NCBI RefSeq assembly: GCF_026107455.2
Contig: NZ_JAPCHY010000011.1
Location: 124,001-188,000, forward strand
DNA length: 64,000 bases
Direction of reading: 5' to 3'
Origin: Xanthomonas chitinilytica
Lineage (GTDB): Bacteria; Pseudomonadota; Gammaproteobacteria; Xanthomonadales; Xanthomonadaceae
Part shown: positions 1 through 8,936 of the stretch, piece after piece
Layout of the letters: each line of letters starts with the position of its first letter
Numbering within the stretch: the first letter of the stretch is position 1
The notes under the pieces: model-generated
Databases searched by the model: none
Seen by the model: only the letters and a program-made list of their open reading frames with translations
Told to the model about the DNA's origin: nothing
Made by a program: the position numbers and the translations under genes

Positions 1-131
1 TCCGCGGTGGCGTACAGGTCGTCCGGGCGCAGGCCGTCGATCGAGATCAGCACCATCGGCGCCGCCTGCGCCGCGACCGCGGCCAGCGCCACCGCCAGCG
101 CGAATGCCGCCTTCATCCATATCCGTCGCAT
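1..131 (-). CDS. 5' end of alkaline phosphatase-family nucleotide pyrophosphatase/phosphodiesterase (partial)
   Basis: Only the first 43 codons are present; the gene runs leftwards out of the window. The reading starts MRRIWMKAAFALAVALAAVA, a signal peptide ending near an AQA site, followed by MVLISIDGLRPDDL. That block is the first metal-binding segment of the ectonucleotide pyrophosphatase/phosphodiesterase branch of the alkaline phosphatase superfamily, where the Asp binds zinc. A GGAAGG sequence sits just before ATG 131; ATG 116 is an alternative start. Export to the periplasm is inferred from the signal peptide. The substrate cannot be told because the catalytic Thr region lies outside the window. 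Confidence 0.72.
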   Translation of the reverse strand, partial: MRRIWMKAAFALAVALAAVAAQAAPMVLISIDGLRPDDLYATA

Positions 132-460
132 TTCCTTCCTTCCGCTGCGCCACCCGTCGTGGCCGCGGGCATTGAAGGCGACGACGATGAAAGCGGCATG
201 ACAACGCCGGCGTCCCTTCGCGGTCGAAGCCATCGGACAGGACGGCTTGCGCACACGAACGGACAGGCGCCACGCGCCGCCATCTGTCATCCTTGCCGTC
301 CCCACCCCACGCCCGCACCCGGGCCGGAACACGCAATGGAAGCCCCGCCCGCCCCCGCATCGTCCCACCGCCCGGGAGCGCGTATCGATGACGCACGCAA
401 GGGCCGCGCACGGGGACCGGACCGGCGCGCCGACGGCGCCGCAACCTCCTGATCCTGCCG
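132..460. other. Intergenic region between divergent genes
   Basis: This 329-bp stretch lies between the leftward phosphodiesterase gene and the rightward transporter gene and must hold both promoters. I see no convincing -35/-10 pair, no strong hairpin and no conserved small reading frame. Short open frames here have neither a ribosome site nor a recognisable product. Confidence 0.5.
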
Positions 461-1654
461 ATGCGCTCCCCTGCCGACCCACCGCAAACACCCGCTCCCT
501 CGCCGGTACCCACCGCGCGGTTGTCCAGCTTCTATTTCTTCTATTACGCCGCGCTGGGCGCGTTCACGCCGTACTGGAGCCTGTACCTGCAGTCGCGCGG
601 CATGACCGTCGCCGCCATCAGCGTGATGATGAGCCTGTGGTATGCCACCCGCGTGGTCGCTCCCAGCACCTGGACTTCGCTGGCGGCGATCTCGCCACGG
701 CCGATCTTCTGGTTGCGGCTGGGCTGCGTGCTCACCCTGCTGTCGTTCGCCGGCTTCCTGCTGCCGCAGCCGCAGTGGGTGCTGTACGCGGTGATGGTCG
801 CATTCTGCTTCTTCTACAACGCGGTGATGCCGCAGTTCGAATCGATCACCCTCACCCACCTGGGCAGCGACAGCCATCGCTACGGCATGATCCGGGTGTG
901 GGGATCGCTGGGCTTCATCGCGGTGGTGACGCTGTTCGGCTGGCTGATCGAACACCATGGCGCGCGCAACCTGCCATGGATGATGCTGCCGTTGTTCGCG
1001 TTGATGGTCGCCTCGAGTTTCGCCAACCGCTACGCGCGGCATGTCGGCACCCATAGCGCGCACGCCGAAGGCTTCTGGCGGATCGTGCGCAGGCCGCCGG
1101 TACTGGCGTTCTTCGTCGCCGCGTTCCTGGAGCAGCTGTCCTTCGGCCCGTACTACACGTTCTTCTCGCTGTACATGGACCAGCACGGCTACGCCACCTC
1201 CACGCTGGGCCTGATGTGGACGGTGGGCGTGGTGTTCGAAGTGGCGGTGTTCTTCTTCATCGCGCGCTTCTTCCGGCGCTGGGACGCCAGCTGGCTGCTG
1301 ATCATCTCGATGGCCAGCGCGGTGCTGCGCTGGTGGGCCACCGCGCTGTGGCCGGACAACCTGCCGGTGATGCTGGTCGCGCAGAGCACCCACTGCCTGG
1401 GGTTCGCCGCGTTCTTCGCCTCGGCCATGCAGCTGCTGGCGCGCTACTTCCCCGGCAACCTCAACGGCCATGGACAAGGGCTGTTCTACGGTTTCTCGTC
1501 CGGGCTGGGCGGCGTGCTGGGAGCGCTCATCGCCGGCCAGCTGTGGCCGTTCGGCAACGGCCAGGTCGCGTTCCTGGCCGGCGGCGGCTTCGCCCTGGTC
1601 GGCACCGTGATCGCCTGGTACTGGCTGCCACCGCGCCCCGCACGGACAGGTTGA
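461..1654 (+). CDS. MFS transporter, 3-phenylpropionate transporter (HcaT)-like
   Basis: The 397-aa protein has about 12 hydrophobic segments and starts, after a short Pro-rich lead, with FYFFYYAALGAFTPYWSLYL. The segments YGMIRVWGSLGF and LMWTVGVVFEVAVFFF match the pattern of the MFS_1-like/PPP family typified by E. coli HcaT, which carries small organic acids by proton symport. No catabolic genes lie nearby, so the substrate is unknown. There is no good ribosome site before ATG 461, so the true start could be slightly downstream; no later Met precedes the first membrane segment. Family assignment is firm, substrate is not. Confidence 0.82.
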   Translation: MRSPADPPQTPAPSPVPTARLSSFYFFYYAALGAFTPYWSLYLQSRGMTVAAISVMMSLWYATRVVAPSTWTSLAAISPRPIFWLRLGCVLTLLSFAGFLLPQPQWVLYAVMVAFCFFYNAVMPQFESITLTHLGSDSHRYGMIRVWGSLGFIAVVTLFGWLIEHHGARNLPWMMLPLFALMVASSFANRYARHVGTHSAHAEGFWRIVRRPPVLAFFVAAFLEQLSFGPYYTFFSLYMDQHGYATSTLGLMWTVGVVFEVAVFFFIARFFRRWDASWLLIISMASAVLRWWATALWPDNLPVMLVAQSTHCLGFAAFFASAMQLLARYFPGNLNGHGQGLFYGFSSGLGGVLGALIAGQLWPFGNGQVAFLAGGGFALVGTVIAWYWLPPRPARTG

Positions 1655-1748
1655 CCGCTGCCCCAGGCGGAGGCCCGGCGTGGCCGGGCTAGACTGTCGC
1701 GGCTGCCATCAGGCCGACAACACGCAACCTTGCCAAGGACGTCGCCCC

Positions 1749-2294
1749 ATGCAAATCCGTTCCCTGCTGCTGTTTTCCCTCGCGTTCGCCGCCGCCGGCC
1801 CCGCCCTCGGGCAACCCGGCGGGCAGGATCCGGAACCTGCGATGCGGCTGTTCTCGGCCAGCTGCATGCGCTACTTCCACGATCAGGCCGGGCTGAAGGA
1901 AATGCTGGAAAGCGCCGGCGGCCGCCTGGCCGGGGACCAGGCCGCCAGGTTCCTGCCGGCCTCGCAACCCGGCGACGCCTGGGCCATGCCTTACCAGGGC
2001 CGCCGGTATGTGGTGTCGCTGACCCACAGCGGCCTGTGTTCGTTCCATGCGCAACAGGCCGATGTCGCACAGCTGCGCGAAGACTTCGATGCCGCTGTCG
2101 GCGTCGCTCCTTCCCCTTACCATTCGGTGCCGCGGCAGATGGGCACGGACCGCGGCGAAGTACGGACCCGCGCCTATGGCTGGTCGATGCCCGAGCACGG
2201 CGACGAGCTGCTGTTCGTGATGACCACCGACGCCTCGGCCGACGCTCCGCTGCAGGCGCTCATCACCCTGTCGCGCACCGACAAGCCCGAATAG
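1749..2294 (+). CDS. Secreted protein of unknown function
   Basis: A 181-aa protein starting MQIRSLLLFSLAFAAAGPAL, a clear signal peptide with a likely cut after ALG. AAGGAC lies about nine bases before ATG 1749, which decides this start over an in-frame upstream Met. The mature part has a Cys near CMRYF and another in GLCSFH, so one disulfide is possible. It ends in a plain alpha/beta-looking domain with no motif I recognise. It is alone on its strand, downstream of the transporter and convergent with the DUF2058 gene. I do not assign a function. Confidence 0.75.
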   Translation: MQIRSLLLFSLAFAAAGPALGQPGGQDPEPAMRLFSASCMRYFHDQAGLKEMLESAGGRLAGDQAARFLPASQPGDAWAMPYQGRRYVVSLTHSGLCSFHAQQADVAQLREDFDAAVGVAPSPYHSVPRQMGTDRGEVRTRAYGWSMPEHGDELLFVMTTDASADAPLQALITLSRTDKPE

Positions 2295-2299
2295 GTGGA

Positions 2300-2320
2300 G
2301 CGGGCGCTGCACGCGCCCGC
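2300..2320. terminator. GC-rich hairpin between convergent genes
   Basis: GCGGGCGC and GCGCCCGC form an 8-bp stem with loop TGCAC. It fills the 28-bp gap between two convergent genes and may end transcription from both sides, though neither side has a T-run. Confidence 0.5.
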
Positions 2321-2322
2321 GG

Positions 2323-2970
2323 TTACCAGACCAGGTCGTCGGGGACCTGGTACTTGGGATCGGCGTAGGGATCGTCCTCGGCCGGCGCGCCGGGATCGAC
2401 CTTCAGCGCCACCGACGGGGCGAAGACCGCTTCGGCCTGCGCCAGCACCTCGGCGCTGACCAGCACATAGCGGCCGTTCTGCTGCACCACGCCCAGCTCG
2501 CCGGCATTGAGCGCCTTGAGCTGTTCGGCGTTGACGTAGACGCGCTTGATCTTGCCGCCGTAGGGGAAGTGCCGCGCGATCTCGGCATTGGGATCGTTCA
2601 ACCCCTTGCCCTGCAGCAGTTCGTCCAGCTTCGCGCGCGCCTCGCGGCGCAGCCGCGCTTCCTCCTGCTTCTGCCGCTCGGCCTCGATGCGCTCGTCCTT
2701 CTCGCGCTGGGCGCGGATGGCGTAGGCCTTGGCCAGATCGATGTCCTCGCGCGAGCGCGGCTTGCCCTGCCCCTGCGGCCGGCCCTGGCCGCCGCGGTCG
2801 TGCGGCTTGCGCGCAGCGCCGTCGCGGCGGCCCTCGCCCGGCTTGCCCTGCGGCTTGCCCTGCGGCTTGTGCGAAGGCTTCTGGTCGCGTCGATGGTCGG
2901 GCTTGCGCTCGGGTTTCGGGGCAGGCTTGAAGCCCAGGCCGAGCAGCTGGTCGCGGAGGGTATCGCTCAT
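2323..2970 (-). CDS. DUF2058 (YaiL-type) protein
   Basis: A 215-aa protein that matches the DUF2058/YaiL family of gammaproteobacteria. It opens with MSDTLRDQLLGLGF, the usual family start, followed by an unusually long Lys/Pro/Gly/Arg-rich linker at roughly residues 16-75 (repeats of the type KPQGKPQGKPGEG). A charged helix follows, then the compact C-terminal domain with IARHFPYGGKIKRVYVN. The basic linker suggests nucleic-acid contact, but that is inference. It is the last gene of the leftward run ugd-slyX-DUF2058, separated from slyX by 86 bp holding an inverted repeat. Confidence 0.85.
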   Translation of the reverse strand: MSDTLRDQLLGLGFKPAPKPERKPDHRRDQKPSHKPQGKPQGKPGEGRRDGAARKPHDRGGQGRPQGQGKPRSREDIDLAKAYAIRAQREKDERIEAERQKQEEARLRREARAKLDELLQGKGLNDPNAEIARHFPYGGKIKRVYVNAEQLKALNAGELGVVQQNGRYVLVSAEVLAQAEAVFAPSVALKVDPGAPAEDDPYADPKYQVPDDLVW

Positions 2971-2988
2971 GTTCTTGGCATGTGATTT

Positions 2989-3049
2989 GTGATTGGTGGA
3001 AGCGGAGGTCGGCTTTTCGTCGAATCACGGATGACGAATCACCAATCAC
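2989..3049. repeat. Inverted repeat GTGATTGGTG ... CACCAATCAC
   Basis: Perfect 10-base arms at 2989-2998 and 3040-3049 flank a 41-base centre that also contains the direct repeat GAATCAC. It lies in the gap between slyX and the DUF2058 gene. It could fold in the mRNA and separate expression of the two genes, or be a member of a dispersed intergenic repeat. Confidence 0.6.
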
Positions 3050-3056
3050 GGCTCCA

Positions 3057-3296
3057 TCAATAATGCGGGGGCGGCGGTTCGTCGGCGGGATCGGAGTACA
3101 GCGCGCTGCGCACCTTGCCCAGGTCGTCCAGCAGGTGGCGCAGCAGGTCGGCATTGCGCGATCCCTGCATGCGCGCGTCGGCCAGCGCCTCGCTCAGTTC
3201 GGCCAAAGCCTGTTCCTGGAAGGAGACGCGCATCTCCAGTTCGACCAGGCGCTCTTCCAGCGCCTGCTCGCGCGGTGTCGGCGGCAACTCATGCAT
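3057..3296 (-). CDS. slyX: SlyX family protein
   Basis: A 79-aa acidic, almost wholly helical protein with the SlyX pattern: [21 protein letters not shown], then an Asn/Asp-containing heptad region, ending in the family's typical [11 protein letters not shown] tail. SlyX proteins are short coiled coils of unknown function. Its start overlaps the end of ugd by 8 bp, so the two are likely translationally coupled. In Enterobacteria slyX sits by the FKBP gene slyD; here an FKBP gene lies just upstream of ugd, a looser version of that link. Confidence 0.9.
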   Translation of the reverse strand: MHELPPTPREQALEERLVELEMRVSFQEQALAELSEALADARMQGSRNADLLRHLLDDLGKVRSALYSDPADEPPPPHY

Positions 3297-4638
3297 GCAG
3301 AGAACGTCCCCGGCCGATGCCGTAATACGCGAGGCCGGCGGCCTCGATTTCCTGTGGATCGTAGAGGTTGCGGCCGTCGAACACCACGCCGTCGCCCAGC
3401 ATCTGGCGCATGCGCGCGAAGTCCGGGCTGCGGAACTGTTTCCACTCGGTCACCACCACCAGCGCATCGGCCCCGTGCAGGGCGTCGTAGGCCGAGTCGC
3501 AGAACACCAGGTCGTCGCGCTCGCCGAAGATGCGGCGGGCCTCGGCGGCGGCTTCCGGGTCGTACACGCGCACGCTGGCGCCGGCCTCCCACAGCTGCGC
3601 CAGCAGGCGGCGGCTGGGAGCCTCGCGCATGTCGTCGGTGTTGGGCTTGAACGCCAGTCCCCACACGGCGAAGGTCTTGCCGTTGACGCCCTCGTCCTCG
3701 CCGCGATCGTAATGGCCCTGGACCAGTTCGAACAGGTGGCCCTTCTGCGCCTCGTTGACCGCTTCCACGGCATTGAGCAGCTTCGGCTCCAGGCCGTGCT
3801 GCTGGGCGGTACGCGCCAGCGCCTGCACGTCCTTGGGAAAGCACGAGCCGCCGTAGCCGGCGCCGGGATAGATGAAATGCCAGCCGATGCGCGGATCCGA
3901 GCCGATGCCCTGGCGGACCTGCTCGACGTCGGCGCCGACGCGCTCGGCGATGTTGGCGATCTCGTTCATGAAACTGATCTTGGTCGCCAGCATGGCGTTG
4001 GCCGCGTACTTGGTCAGCTCGGCCGAACGCACGTCCATCTCCACCACGCGGTCGCGGTTGCGGTTGAACGGCGCGTACAGCCGGCGCATCGTCGCCACCG
4101 CCGCGGCGTCGCCGGCACCGATGACGATCCGGTCCGGGCGCATGCAATCGGCCACGGCGTCGCCTTCCTTGAGGAACTCGGGGTTGGAGACGACCTGGAA
4201 GTCGATCGCCACGCCGCGTGCGTCCAGTTCCTCGGCGATGGCCGCGCGCACCTTGTCGGCGGTGCCCACCGGCACCGTCGACTTGTTGACCACCACCGCC
4301 GGCACCTCCAGGTGCCGGCCGATGGTGCGGGCCACGGCCAGCACGTACTGCAGGTCGGCGCTGCCGTCCTCGTCGGGCGGCGTGCCGACCGCGATGAAGA
4401 TCAGCTGCCCGTGCGCGATGGCGGCGGCGGCGTCGGTGGTGAACGCCAGCCGCGATGCGGCATGGTTGGCCTTGACCATCGGCTCCAGTCCCGGCTCGTA
4501 GATCGGGATGACGCCGCGGCTGAGGCCGTCGACCTTGGCCTGGTCGATGTCGACGCAGACCACCTGGTGGCCGACTTCGGCCAGGCAGGTACCGGTGACC
4601 AGGCCGACGTAGCCGGTGCCGAATATCGCAACACGCAT
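3289..4638 (-). CDS. ugd: UDP-glucose 6-dehydrogenase
   Basis: A 449-aa enzyme that oxidises UDP-glucose to UDP-glucuronate with two NAD+, supplying uronic acid for exopolysaccharide and lipid modification. The N-terminal Rossmann fold begins [16 protein letters not shown]. The catalytic Cys is Cys266 in [20 protein letters not shown] and [10 protein letters not shown] are the family's substrate and NAD segments, and the C-terminal UDP-binding domain ends near residue 440. Length is normal for the bacterial single-domain type. It lies 23 bp after the FKBP gene on the same strand and overlaps slyX. Confidence 0.96.
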   Translation of the reverse strand: MRVAIFGTGYVGLVTGTCLAEVGHQVVCVDIDQAKVDGLSRGVIPIYEPGLEPMVKANHAASRLAFTTDAAAAIAHGQLIFIAVGTPPDEDGSADLQYVLAVARTIGRHLEVPAVVVNKSTVPVGTADKVRAAIAEELDARGVAIDFQVVSNPEFLKEGDAVADCMRPDRIVIGAGDAAAVATMRRLYAPFNRNRDRVVEMDVRSAELTKYAANAMLATKISFMNEIANIAERVGADVEQVRQGIGSDPRIGWHFIYPGAGYGGSCFPKDVQALARTAQQHGLEPKLLNAVEAVNEAQKGHLFELVQGHYDRGEDEGVNGKTFAVWGLAFKPNTDDMREAPSRRLLAQLWEAGASVRVYDPEAAAEARRIFGERDDLVFCDSAYDALHGADALVVVTEWKQFRSPDFARMRQMLGDGVVFDGRNLYDPQEIEAAGLAYYGIGRGRSLHA

Positions 4639-4661
4639 GGACGCGATGACTCCAAAGGGTG

Positions 4662-5621
4662 TTACGGCAGGATACCCAGCAGCTCGACGTCGAACGTCAA
4701 GGTCGCGTCGGGGCCGATCGGGCCGCCCGGGGTGCCGTTGCTGCCATAGGCCAGGTCGGACGGGATCCAGAAGCGGTACTTCGAGCCCACCGGCATCAGC
4801 GCCACGCCCTCGGTCCAGCCCGGGATCACCTGGTTCAGGCCGAACTCGGCCGGCTGGCCGCGCTGGTAGGAGCTGTCGAACACGGTGCCGTCCAGCAGCT
4901 TGCCCTCGTAGTTGACGCGCACCTTGCTGCTCGGCAGCGGACGCTCGCCGCTGCCGGCGCGCAGGACCTGGTACTGCAGGCCCGAGGCGGTGGTGACCAC
5001 GCCGGACTGGCCCTTGTTGCTGGCCAGGAAGTCGTTGCCGGCCTTGCGGTTCTCGGCGCCGGCGGCGGCCTGCTTGGAAGTGCTGAACGCCTGCAGCGTG
5101 GCCTGGGCCTGCTGCCGGTCCATCAGCGGCGTGCCCTTGGCGAATACGGTATTGATGGCCTGGAACACGGAATCCAGGTCGATGTCGCCGCTGAGCGGCG
5201 CCAGCGACGGACCCACCGCGTAGCTGCCGAGCATCAGCCCGACCTTCTCGCGGTCCACCGCCGGCGGCTGGCTGCCCGGCGCCATGCCCGGCACCTGCTG
5301 GCCGCTGCGCACCATCATCACCGTGCGCAATGCCTGGTCGGTCTGCTGCGCCTCTTCCTGCGAGATCAGCGGCTGGCCGCCGGCAAAGGCGTTCTCCACC
5401 GCACGGCGCAGGGCCGCCACGTCCACTTCGTCGGCGATCGGCTCGAACGAACTGGCCACATCGATACCGATGGCATAACCGACTTTTTCACGTTCCGAGG
5501 TCAAAACAGATTTCTCCTTGGCGGCCGCGGTCGCAGCCGGTTGTTGCGACATCACGACACCCGGTGCCGCCATCGCCAGAATCAGAACCGACGCCGCGGC
5601 GCCGCGCATTCCCATCTTCAT
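4662..5621 (-). CDS. FKBP-type peptidyl-prolyl isomerase, Mip/FkpA-like, periplasmic
   Basis: A 319-aa protein. ATG 5621 is chosen because AGGA lies eight bases upstream and the frame then opens with [20 protein letters not shown], a signal peptide. Two FKBP_N-like dimerisation segments follow (both include the [19 protein letters not shown] type of repeat). The C-terminal FKBP domain shows [37 protein letters not shown] and IPSDLAYG. These proteins catalyse prolyl cis-trans isomerisation and act as chaperones in the periplasm. The duplicated N-terminal half makes it longer than the usual Mip of about 230 residues. The gene leads ugd and slyX. Confidence 0.9.
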   Translation of the reverse strand: MKMGMRGAAASVLILAMAAPGVVMSQQPAATAAAKEKSVLTSEREKVGYAIGIDVASSFEPIADEVDVAALRRAVENAFAGGQPLISQEEAQQTDQALRTVMMVRSGQQVPGMAPGSQPPAVDREKVGLMLGSYAVGPSLAPLSGDIDLDSVFQAINTVFAKGTPLMDRQQAQATLQAFSTSKQAAAGAENRKAGNDFLASNKGQSGVVTTASGLQYQVLRAGSGERPLPSSKVRVNYEGKLLDGTVFDSSYQRGQPAEFGLNQVIPGWTEGVALMPVGSKYRFWIPSDLAYGSNGTPGGPIGPDATLTFDVELLGILP

Positions 5622-5705
5622 TCGCTGCTTTCCTGGAAGTGAACAAACGCCGCCGTCGGCGCGAGGGGCGACATTGTCGCATGCATGTCCGGGATGTCGA
5701 GGCAC

Positions 5706-6269
5706 TCAGCGCTGCGGCGCCGGCGCCGCCAGTTCGCGCTCGATCGCCTGGCGCAGTTGCGGGTCTTCCGGCGCGACCTTGCTGGGGAACTGCGCCACCA
5801 CCCGCCCGTCCCGGGAAATCAGGTACTTGTGGAAGTTCCATCCCGGCGCCACCCCGGTCTCGTCGCTCAGCCGCCGGTACAGCGGCGTCGCCTGCGCGCC
5901 GGTCACCTGCACCTTCTCGAACATCGGGAACTTCACCCCGTAGGTCAGCGTGCAGAACTCCTGGATCTGTTCCTCGCTGCCCGGCTCCTGGCCCTTGAAG
6001 TCGTTGGAGGGGAAACCGAGCACGCTGAATCCGCGCGCGGCGTACTGCCGCTGCAGCGCTTCCAGGCCCTCGTACTGCGGGGTGTAGCCGCACTTGCTGG
6101 CGGTATTGACCACCAGCAGCACCTTCCCACCGTACTCGCGGTTCAGGTTCACCTGTTCTTTTCCCGCCAGCTGGCGGTAATCCAGGTCCAGCAGGCTGCC
6201 GGCCCAGACGCTGACGGAGACCGCGGAGGCGGCAATAAAAACCAGTGGAATCATTATTTTGCGGAACAT
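5706..6269 (-). CDS. Glutathione peroxidase family protein, exported
   Basis: A 187-aa protein starting MFRKIMIPLVFIAASAVSVS, a signal peptide, with GAGG a few bases before ATG 6269. The peroxidatic Cys is in NTASKCGYTPQY. GFPSNDFKGQEPGS is the second family motif and WNFHKYLI holds the conserved Trp and Asn. The usual Cys of the GFPCN motif is Ser here. Such Cys-type enzymes often use thioredoxin rather than glutathione. The export signal makes it a periplasmic peroxidase, which is less common than the cytoplasmic form. It is divergent from the YtrA-type operon and 84 bp before the FKBP gene. Confidence 0.9.
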   Translation of the reverse strand: MFRKIMIPLVFIAASAVSVSVWAGSLLDLDYRQLAGKEQVNLNREYGGKVLLVVNTASKCGYTPQYEGLEALQRQYAARGFSVLGFPSNDFKGQEPGSEEQIQEFCTLTYGVKFPMFEKVQVTGAQATPLYRRLSDETGVAPGWNFHKYLISRDGRVVAQFPSKVAPEDPQLRQAIERELAAPAPQR

Positions 6270-6339
6270 CTTCGCCTCGTTTTCGTAAGTCGTGGACCGC
6301 CGGACACCGGCCTGGGCCATCAGTTGGGGGCACAGGGTG

Positions 6340-6367
6340 TTGACCCTCGGCGTGTCGGTGTTATAGT
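6340..6367 (+). promoter_or_regulatory. Sigma-70-like promoter of the lipoprotein/GntR/ABC operon
   Basis: TTGACC at 6340-6345 and TATAGT at 6362-6367 are 16 bp apart, a good match to the sigma-70 consensus in a GC-rich genome. Transcription would start about 30 bp before the lipoprotein ATG at 6406. The -10 box lies inside the dyad described at 6357-6380. Confidence 0.65.
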
Positions 6368-6380
6368 TGCATACAACACC
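6357..6380. promoter_or_regulatory. Candidate YtrA/GntR operator, GGTG-N16-CACC dyad
   Basis: GGTGTT and AACACC form the outer arms of a 24-bp dyad spanning the -10 box and likely start site. I recall GGTG-N16-CACC being reported for the Xanthomonas YtrA regulator; that is from memory and should be checked. The regulator gene is the second gene of the operon, so negative autoregulation is the natural reading. Confidence 0.6.
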
Positions 6381-6405
6381 ACCCACCCTACACAGGGGAA
6401 ACGCC

Positions 6406-6651
6406 ATGAGCCGCAAGCTCCGCAGACACTCCCTCCCGGCATTGTTCGCCTTCGGCGCGCTGCTGTTGCTGGGCTGCACCGCTTCGGAACGCAGCGGCAT
6501 GCCCGATGCCGATTATGGCGCGCTGCAGGCCGGTGGCGAGCCCGATGCCGAAGCCGGCCGCGCGACCCGCGCGCAACCGGCCCGCCGCGTACGCGCCAGC
6601 CTGTCCATGCCCTATTTCTCTTTCGCACAGTCGCTGAATCCGCGGAGCTGA
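6406..6651 (+). CDS. Small lipoprotein, first gene of the YtrA-type operon
   Basis: An 81-aa protein starting MSRKLRRHSLPALFAF with a hydrophobic stretch and lipobox LLLLGC, so Cys24 should be lipidated. The remaining 57 residues are low in hydrophobics and rich in Ala, Arg and Glu, with no known domain. AGGGGAA lies a few bases before the start. It ends two bases before the GntR start, and the operon promoter lies directly upstream. Function unknown; a link to the ABC system comes only from position. Confidence 0.75.
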   Translation: MSRKLRRHSLPALFAFGALLLLGCTASERSGMPDADYGALQAGGEPDAEAGRATRAQPARRVRASLSMPYFSFAQSLNPRS

Positions 6652-6653
6652 CC

Positions 6654-7016
6654 ATGAGCGATATCCAGTGGAGCGATGGCGCTCCCATCTACCGTCAGCT
6701 GAAGGATCGCGTGATCGCGATGATGCTGGACGGGATCATCAAGCCGGGCGACGCCCTGCCCTCGGTGCGCCAGGTGGCGGCCGAGTACCAGCTCAACCCG
6801 ATCACCGTCTCGCGCGCCTACCAGGAACTGGCCGACGACGCGCTGGTGGAGAAACGACGGGGCCTGGGCATGTTCATGACCGAGGAAGCGGCCAGGAAAC
6901 TGCGCGGCAACGAGCGCGAGCGCTTCCTCACGGAAGAGTGGCCGGCCGTCCTGGAGCGCATCCAGCGTCTGGGCCTGACATTGGAAGATTTGCTGCCACC
7001 GGGGACAACACCATGA
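6654..7016 (+). CDS. GntR-family transcriptional regulator, YtrA subfamily
   Basis: A 120-aa protein. Residues 8-75 are the winged helix of the GntR family: PIYRQLKDRVIAMMLDGIIK, then LPSVRQVAAEYQLNPITVSR, then a wing with LVEKRRGLGMF. Only about 45 residues follow, too short for a FadR- or HutC-type ligand domain, which defines the YtrA subfamily. These repressors usually control the ABC genes next to them. The stop overlaps the ATPase start as ATGA, so translation is coupled. Its likely operator lies at 6357-6380. Confidence 0.93.
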   Translation: MSDIQWSDGAPIYRQLKDRVIAMMLDGIIKPGDALPSVRQVAAEYQLNPITVSRAYQELADDALVEKRRGLGMFMTEEAARKLRGNERERFLTEEWPAVLERIQRLGLTLEDLLPPGTTP

Positions 7017-7888
7017 ATGCCGCCGCATCCGAACCCGTCGTCGCTGCCCGCGGCCTGCGCAAGGCCTACAAGCAGACCGTCGCGCTGGACAACACCACCT
7101 TCACCATCCAGCCCGGCCGCATCGTCGGCCTGATCGGCCCCAACGGTGCCGGCAAGACCACCGCGCTGAAGGCGCTGCTGGGGCTGACCTCGTTCGAAGG
7201 CGAGCTGACCGTGCTGGGGCGCGACCCGCGCACCCACCGCAACGAGCTGATGAACGACATCTGCTTCATCGCCGACGTGGCGGTGCTGCCGCGCTGGCTG
7301 CGCGTGCGCGAGGCGATCGACTTCGTCGCCGGCGTGCACCCGCGCTTCGACCGTGCCCGCTGCGAGCGTTTCCTGTCCACCACCAAGCTGCAGCCCAGGC
7401 AGCGCGTGCGCGAGCTGTCCAAGGGCATGATCGTGCAGCTGCACCTGGCGCTGGTGATGTCCATCGACGCCCGCGTGCTGGTGCTGGACGAACCCACCCT
7501 GGGCCTGGACATCCTGTACCGCAAGGAGTTCTACCAGCGCCTGCTGGAGGACTACTTCGACGAGCAGAAGACCATCATCGTCACCACCCACCAGGTCGAG
7601 GAGATCGAGCACATCCTCACCGACGTGATGTTCATCCGCGACGGCCGCATCGTGCTGGACGCCGACATGGAAAGCGTCGGCGAGCGCTACACCGAGCTGC
7701 TGGCCTCGGCCGCCACCCTGGAACAGGCGCGCGCGCTCAAGCCGATCGACGAGCGCGCACTGCCGTTCGGCAAGACCGTACTGCTGTTCGACGGCGCGCC
7801 CCGGGCCCAGCTGGAGGCGCTGGGCGAAACCCGCAACCCCGGCCTTGCCGACCTGTTCGTCGCCATCATGAAGGGAACCTACGCATGA
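7013..7888 (+). CDS. ABC transporter ATP-binding protein (YtrB-like)
   Basis: A 291-aa ATPase with Walker A GPNGAGKTT near residue 43, a divergent signature ELSKGM in place of LSGGQ, Walker B VLVLDEPT, and the H-loop VTTHQVEE. The divergent signature is common in the YtrB/CcmA-type subunits of small exporters. It overlaps the GntR gene before it and the permease after it by four bases each (ATGA). The last 60 residues form an extra C-terminal segment. Substrate unknown; the related Bacillus genes respond to cell-wall antibiotics. Confidence 0.92.
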   Translation: MNAAASEPVVAARGLRKAYKQTVALDNTTFTIQPGRIVGLIGPNGAGKTTALKALLGLTSFEGELTVLGRDPRTHRNELMNDICFIADVAVLPRWLRVREAIDFVAGVHPRFDRARCERFLSTTKLQPRQRVRELSKGMIVQLHLALVMSIDARVLVLDEPTLGLDILYRKEFYQRLLEDYFDEQKTIIVTTHQVEEIEHILTDVMFIRDGRIVLDADMESVGERYTELLASAATLEQARALKPIDERALPFGKTVLLFDGAPRAQLEALGETRNPGLADLFVAIMKGTYA

Positions 7889-8901
7889 ACGCCGTCCACC
7901 ACCCCATCAGCAAGGCCGCCTCGTTCAAGTGGCTGCTCAAGCGCGAATACTGGGAAAACCGCGGCGGCTTCCTGTGGACCCCGCTGGTCGCCGGCGGCGT
8001 GTCGCTGCTGCTGTCCACCATCGCCATCGTTCTTGGCCTGGTGGCCATGCGCAAGGCGGTCGTCGGTGGCGGCATCCATATCAACGGCATCAACGTCAAC
8101 GGGCTGGACCTGGGCCTGCTGACCAGCGACATGTCGGCGGAAAACGCGGCGCAGCTGGCCGAGGCGATCAACTTCACCACCTTCCTCAGCTCGACCTGGC
8201 CGTTCATCGCGCTCGCCTTCGTGGTGTTCTTCTACTGCCTGGGCGCGCTGTACGACGAGCGCCGCGACCGCAGCGTGCTGTTCTGGAAATCGCTGCCGCT
8301 GTCCGACACCCAGACCGTGCTGTCCAAGGCGGCCAGCGCCCTGGTCGTCGCACCGCTGCTGGCCGTCATCGCCTCGATCCTGGCGATGTTCGGATTCCTG
8401 ATCGTGATCAGCCTGGTGGTGCTGTTCCACGGCGGCAACCCGATCACCCTGATCTGGGGCCCGGCCGACCCGCTGGTCATGGCCGCCGGCCACCTGTCGT
8501 GGATCCCGGTATACGCGCTGTGGGCGCTGCCGACCGTGGGCTGGCTGCTGTTCTGCTCGGCCTGGGCGCGCGGCAAGCCGTTCCTGTGGGCGGTGATGGT
8601 GCCGCTGTTCGCCGGGGTGATCGTGCACTGGTTCAACCTGACCCGCCTGTTCGGCGAGCAGCCGGGCTGGTTCTGGGCGCATGTCGTCGGCCGCCTGCTG
8701 CTGGGCACCTTCCCCGGCAGCGACCTGCCCTACCGCTCCGCGGCCGAAGGCGGCCAGTCGCTGCAGGGCATGGTCGGCGACTTCTCGCCGGTGAACCAGC
8801 TCGCGGCCTTCAAGCTGCCCGAACTGTGGATCGGCGCGGTCGTCGGCGCGGCGCTGATCGCCGGCGCCATCTACATGCGCCGCCGTCGCGGCGACGCCTG
8901 A
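7885..8901 (+). CDS. ABC transporter permease
   Basis: A 338-aa membrane protein with about six hydrophobic segments. An N-terminal segment (GGVSLLLSTIAIVLGLVA) is followed by a loop of about 50 residues outside the membrane. The rest of the pattern (FYCLGALYDERRDRSVLFWKSLPLSD) is that of ABC-2 type permeases, in which the ERRDRS loop contacts the ATPase. It ends 35 bp before the GSG-repeat gene. It presumably forms a homodimer with two copies of the ATPase. Confidence 0.88.
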   Translation: MNAVHHPISKAASFKWLLKREYWENRGGFLWTPLVAGGVSLLLSTIAIVLGLVAMRKAVVGGGIHINGINVNGLDLGLLTSDMSAENAAQLAEAINFTTFLSSTWPFIALAFVVFFYCLGALYDERRDRSVLFWKSLPLSDTQTVLSKAASALVVAPLLAVIASILAMFGFLIVISLVVLFHGGNPITLIWGPADPLVMAAGHLSWIPVYALWALPTVGWLLFCSAWARGKPFLWAVMVPLFAGVIVHWFNLTRLFGEQPGWFWAHVVGRLLLGTFPGSDLPYRSAAEGGQSLQGMVGDFSPVNQLAAFKLPELWIGAVVGAALIAGAIYMRRRRGDA

Positions 8902-8936
8902 ACCCCGCATTCTCCTTCTCCGAACGAGGAACCGAC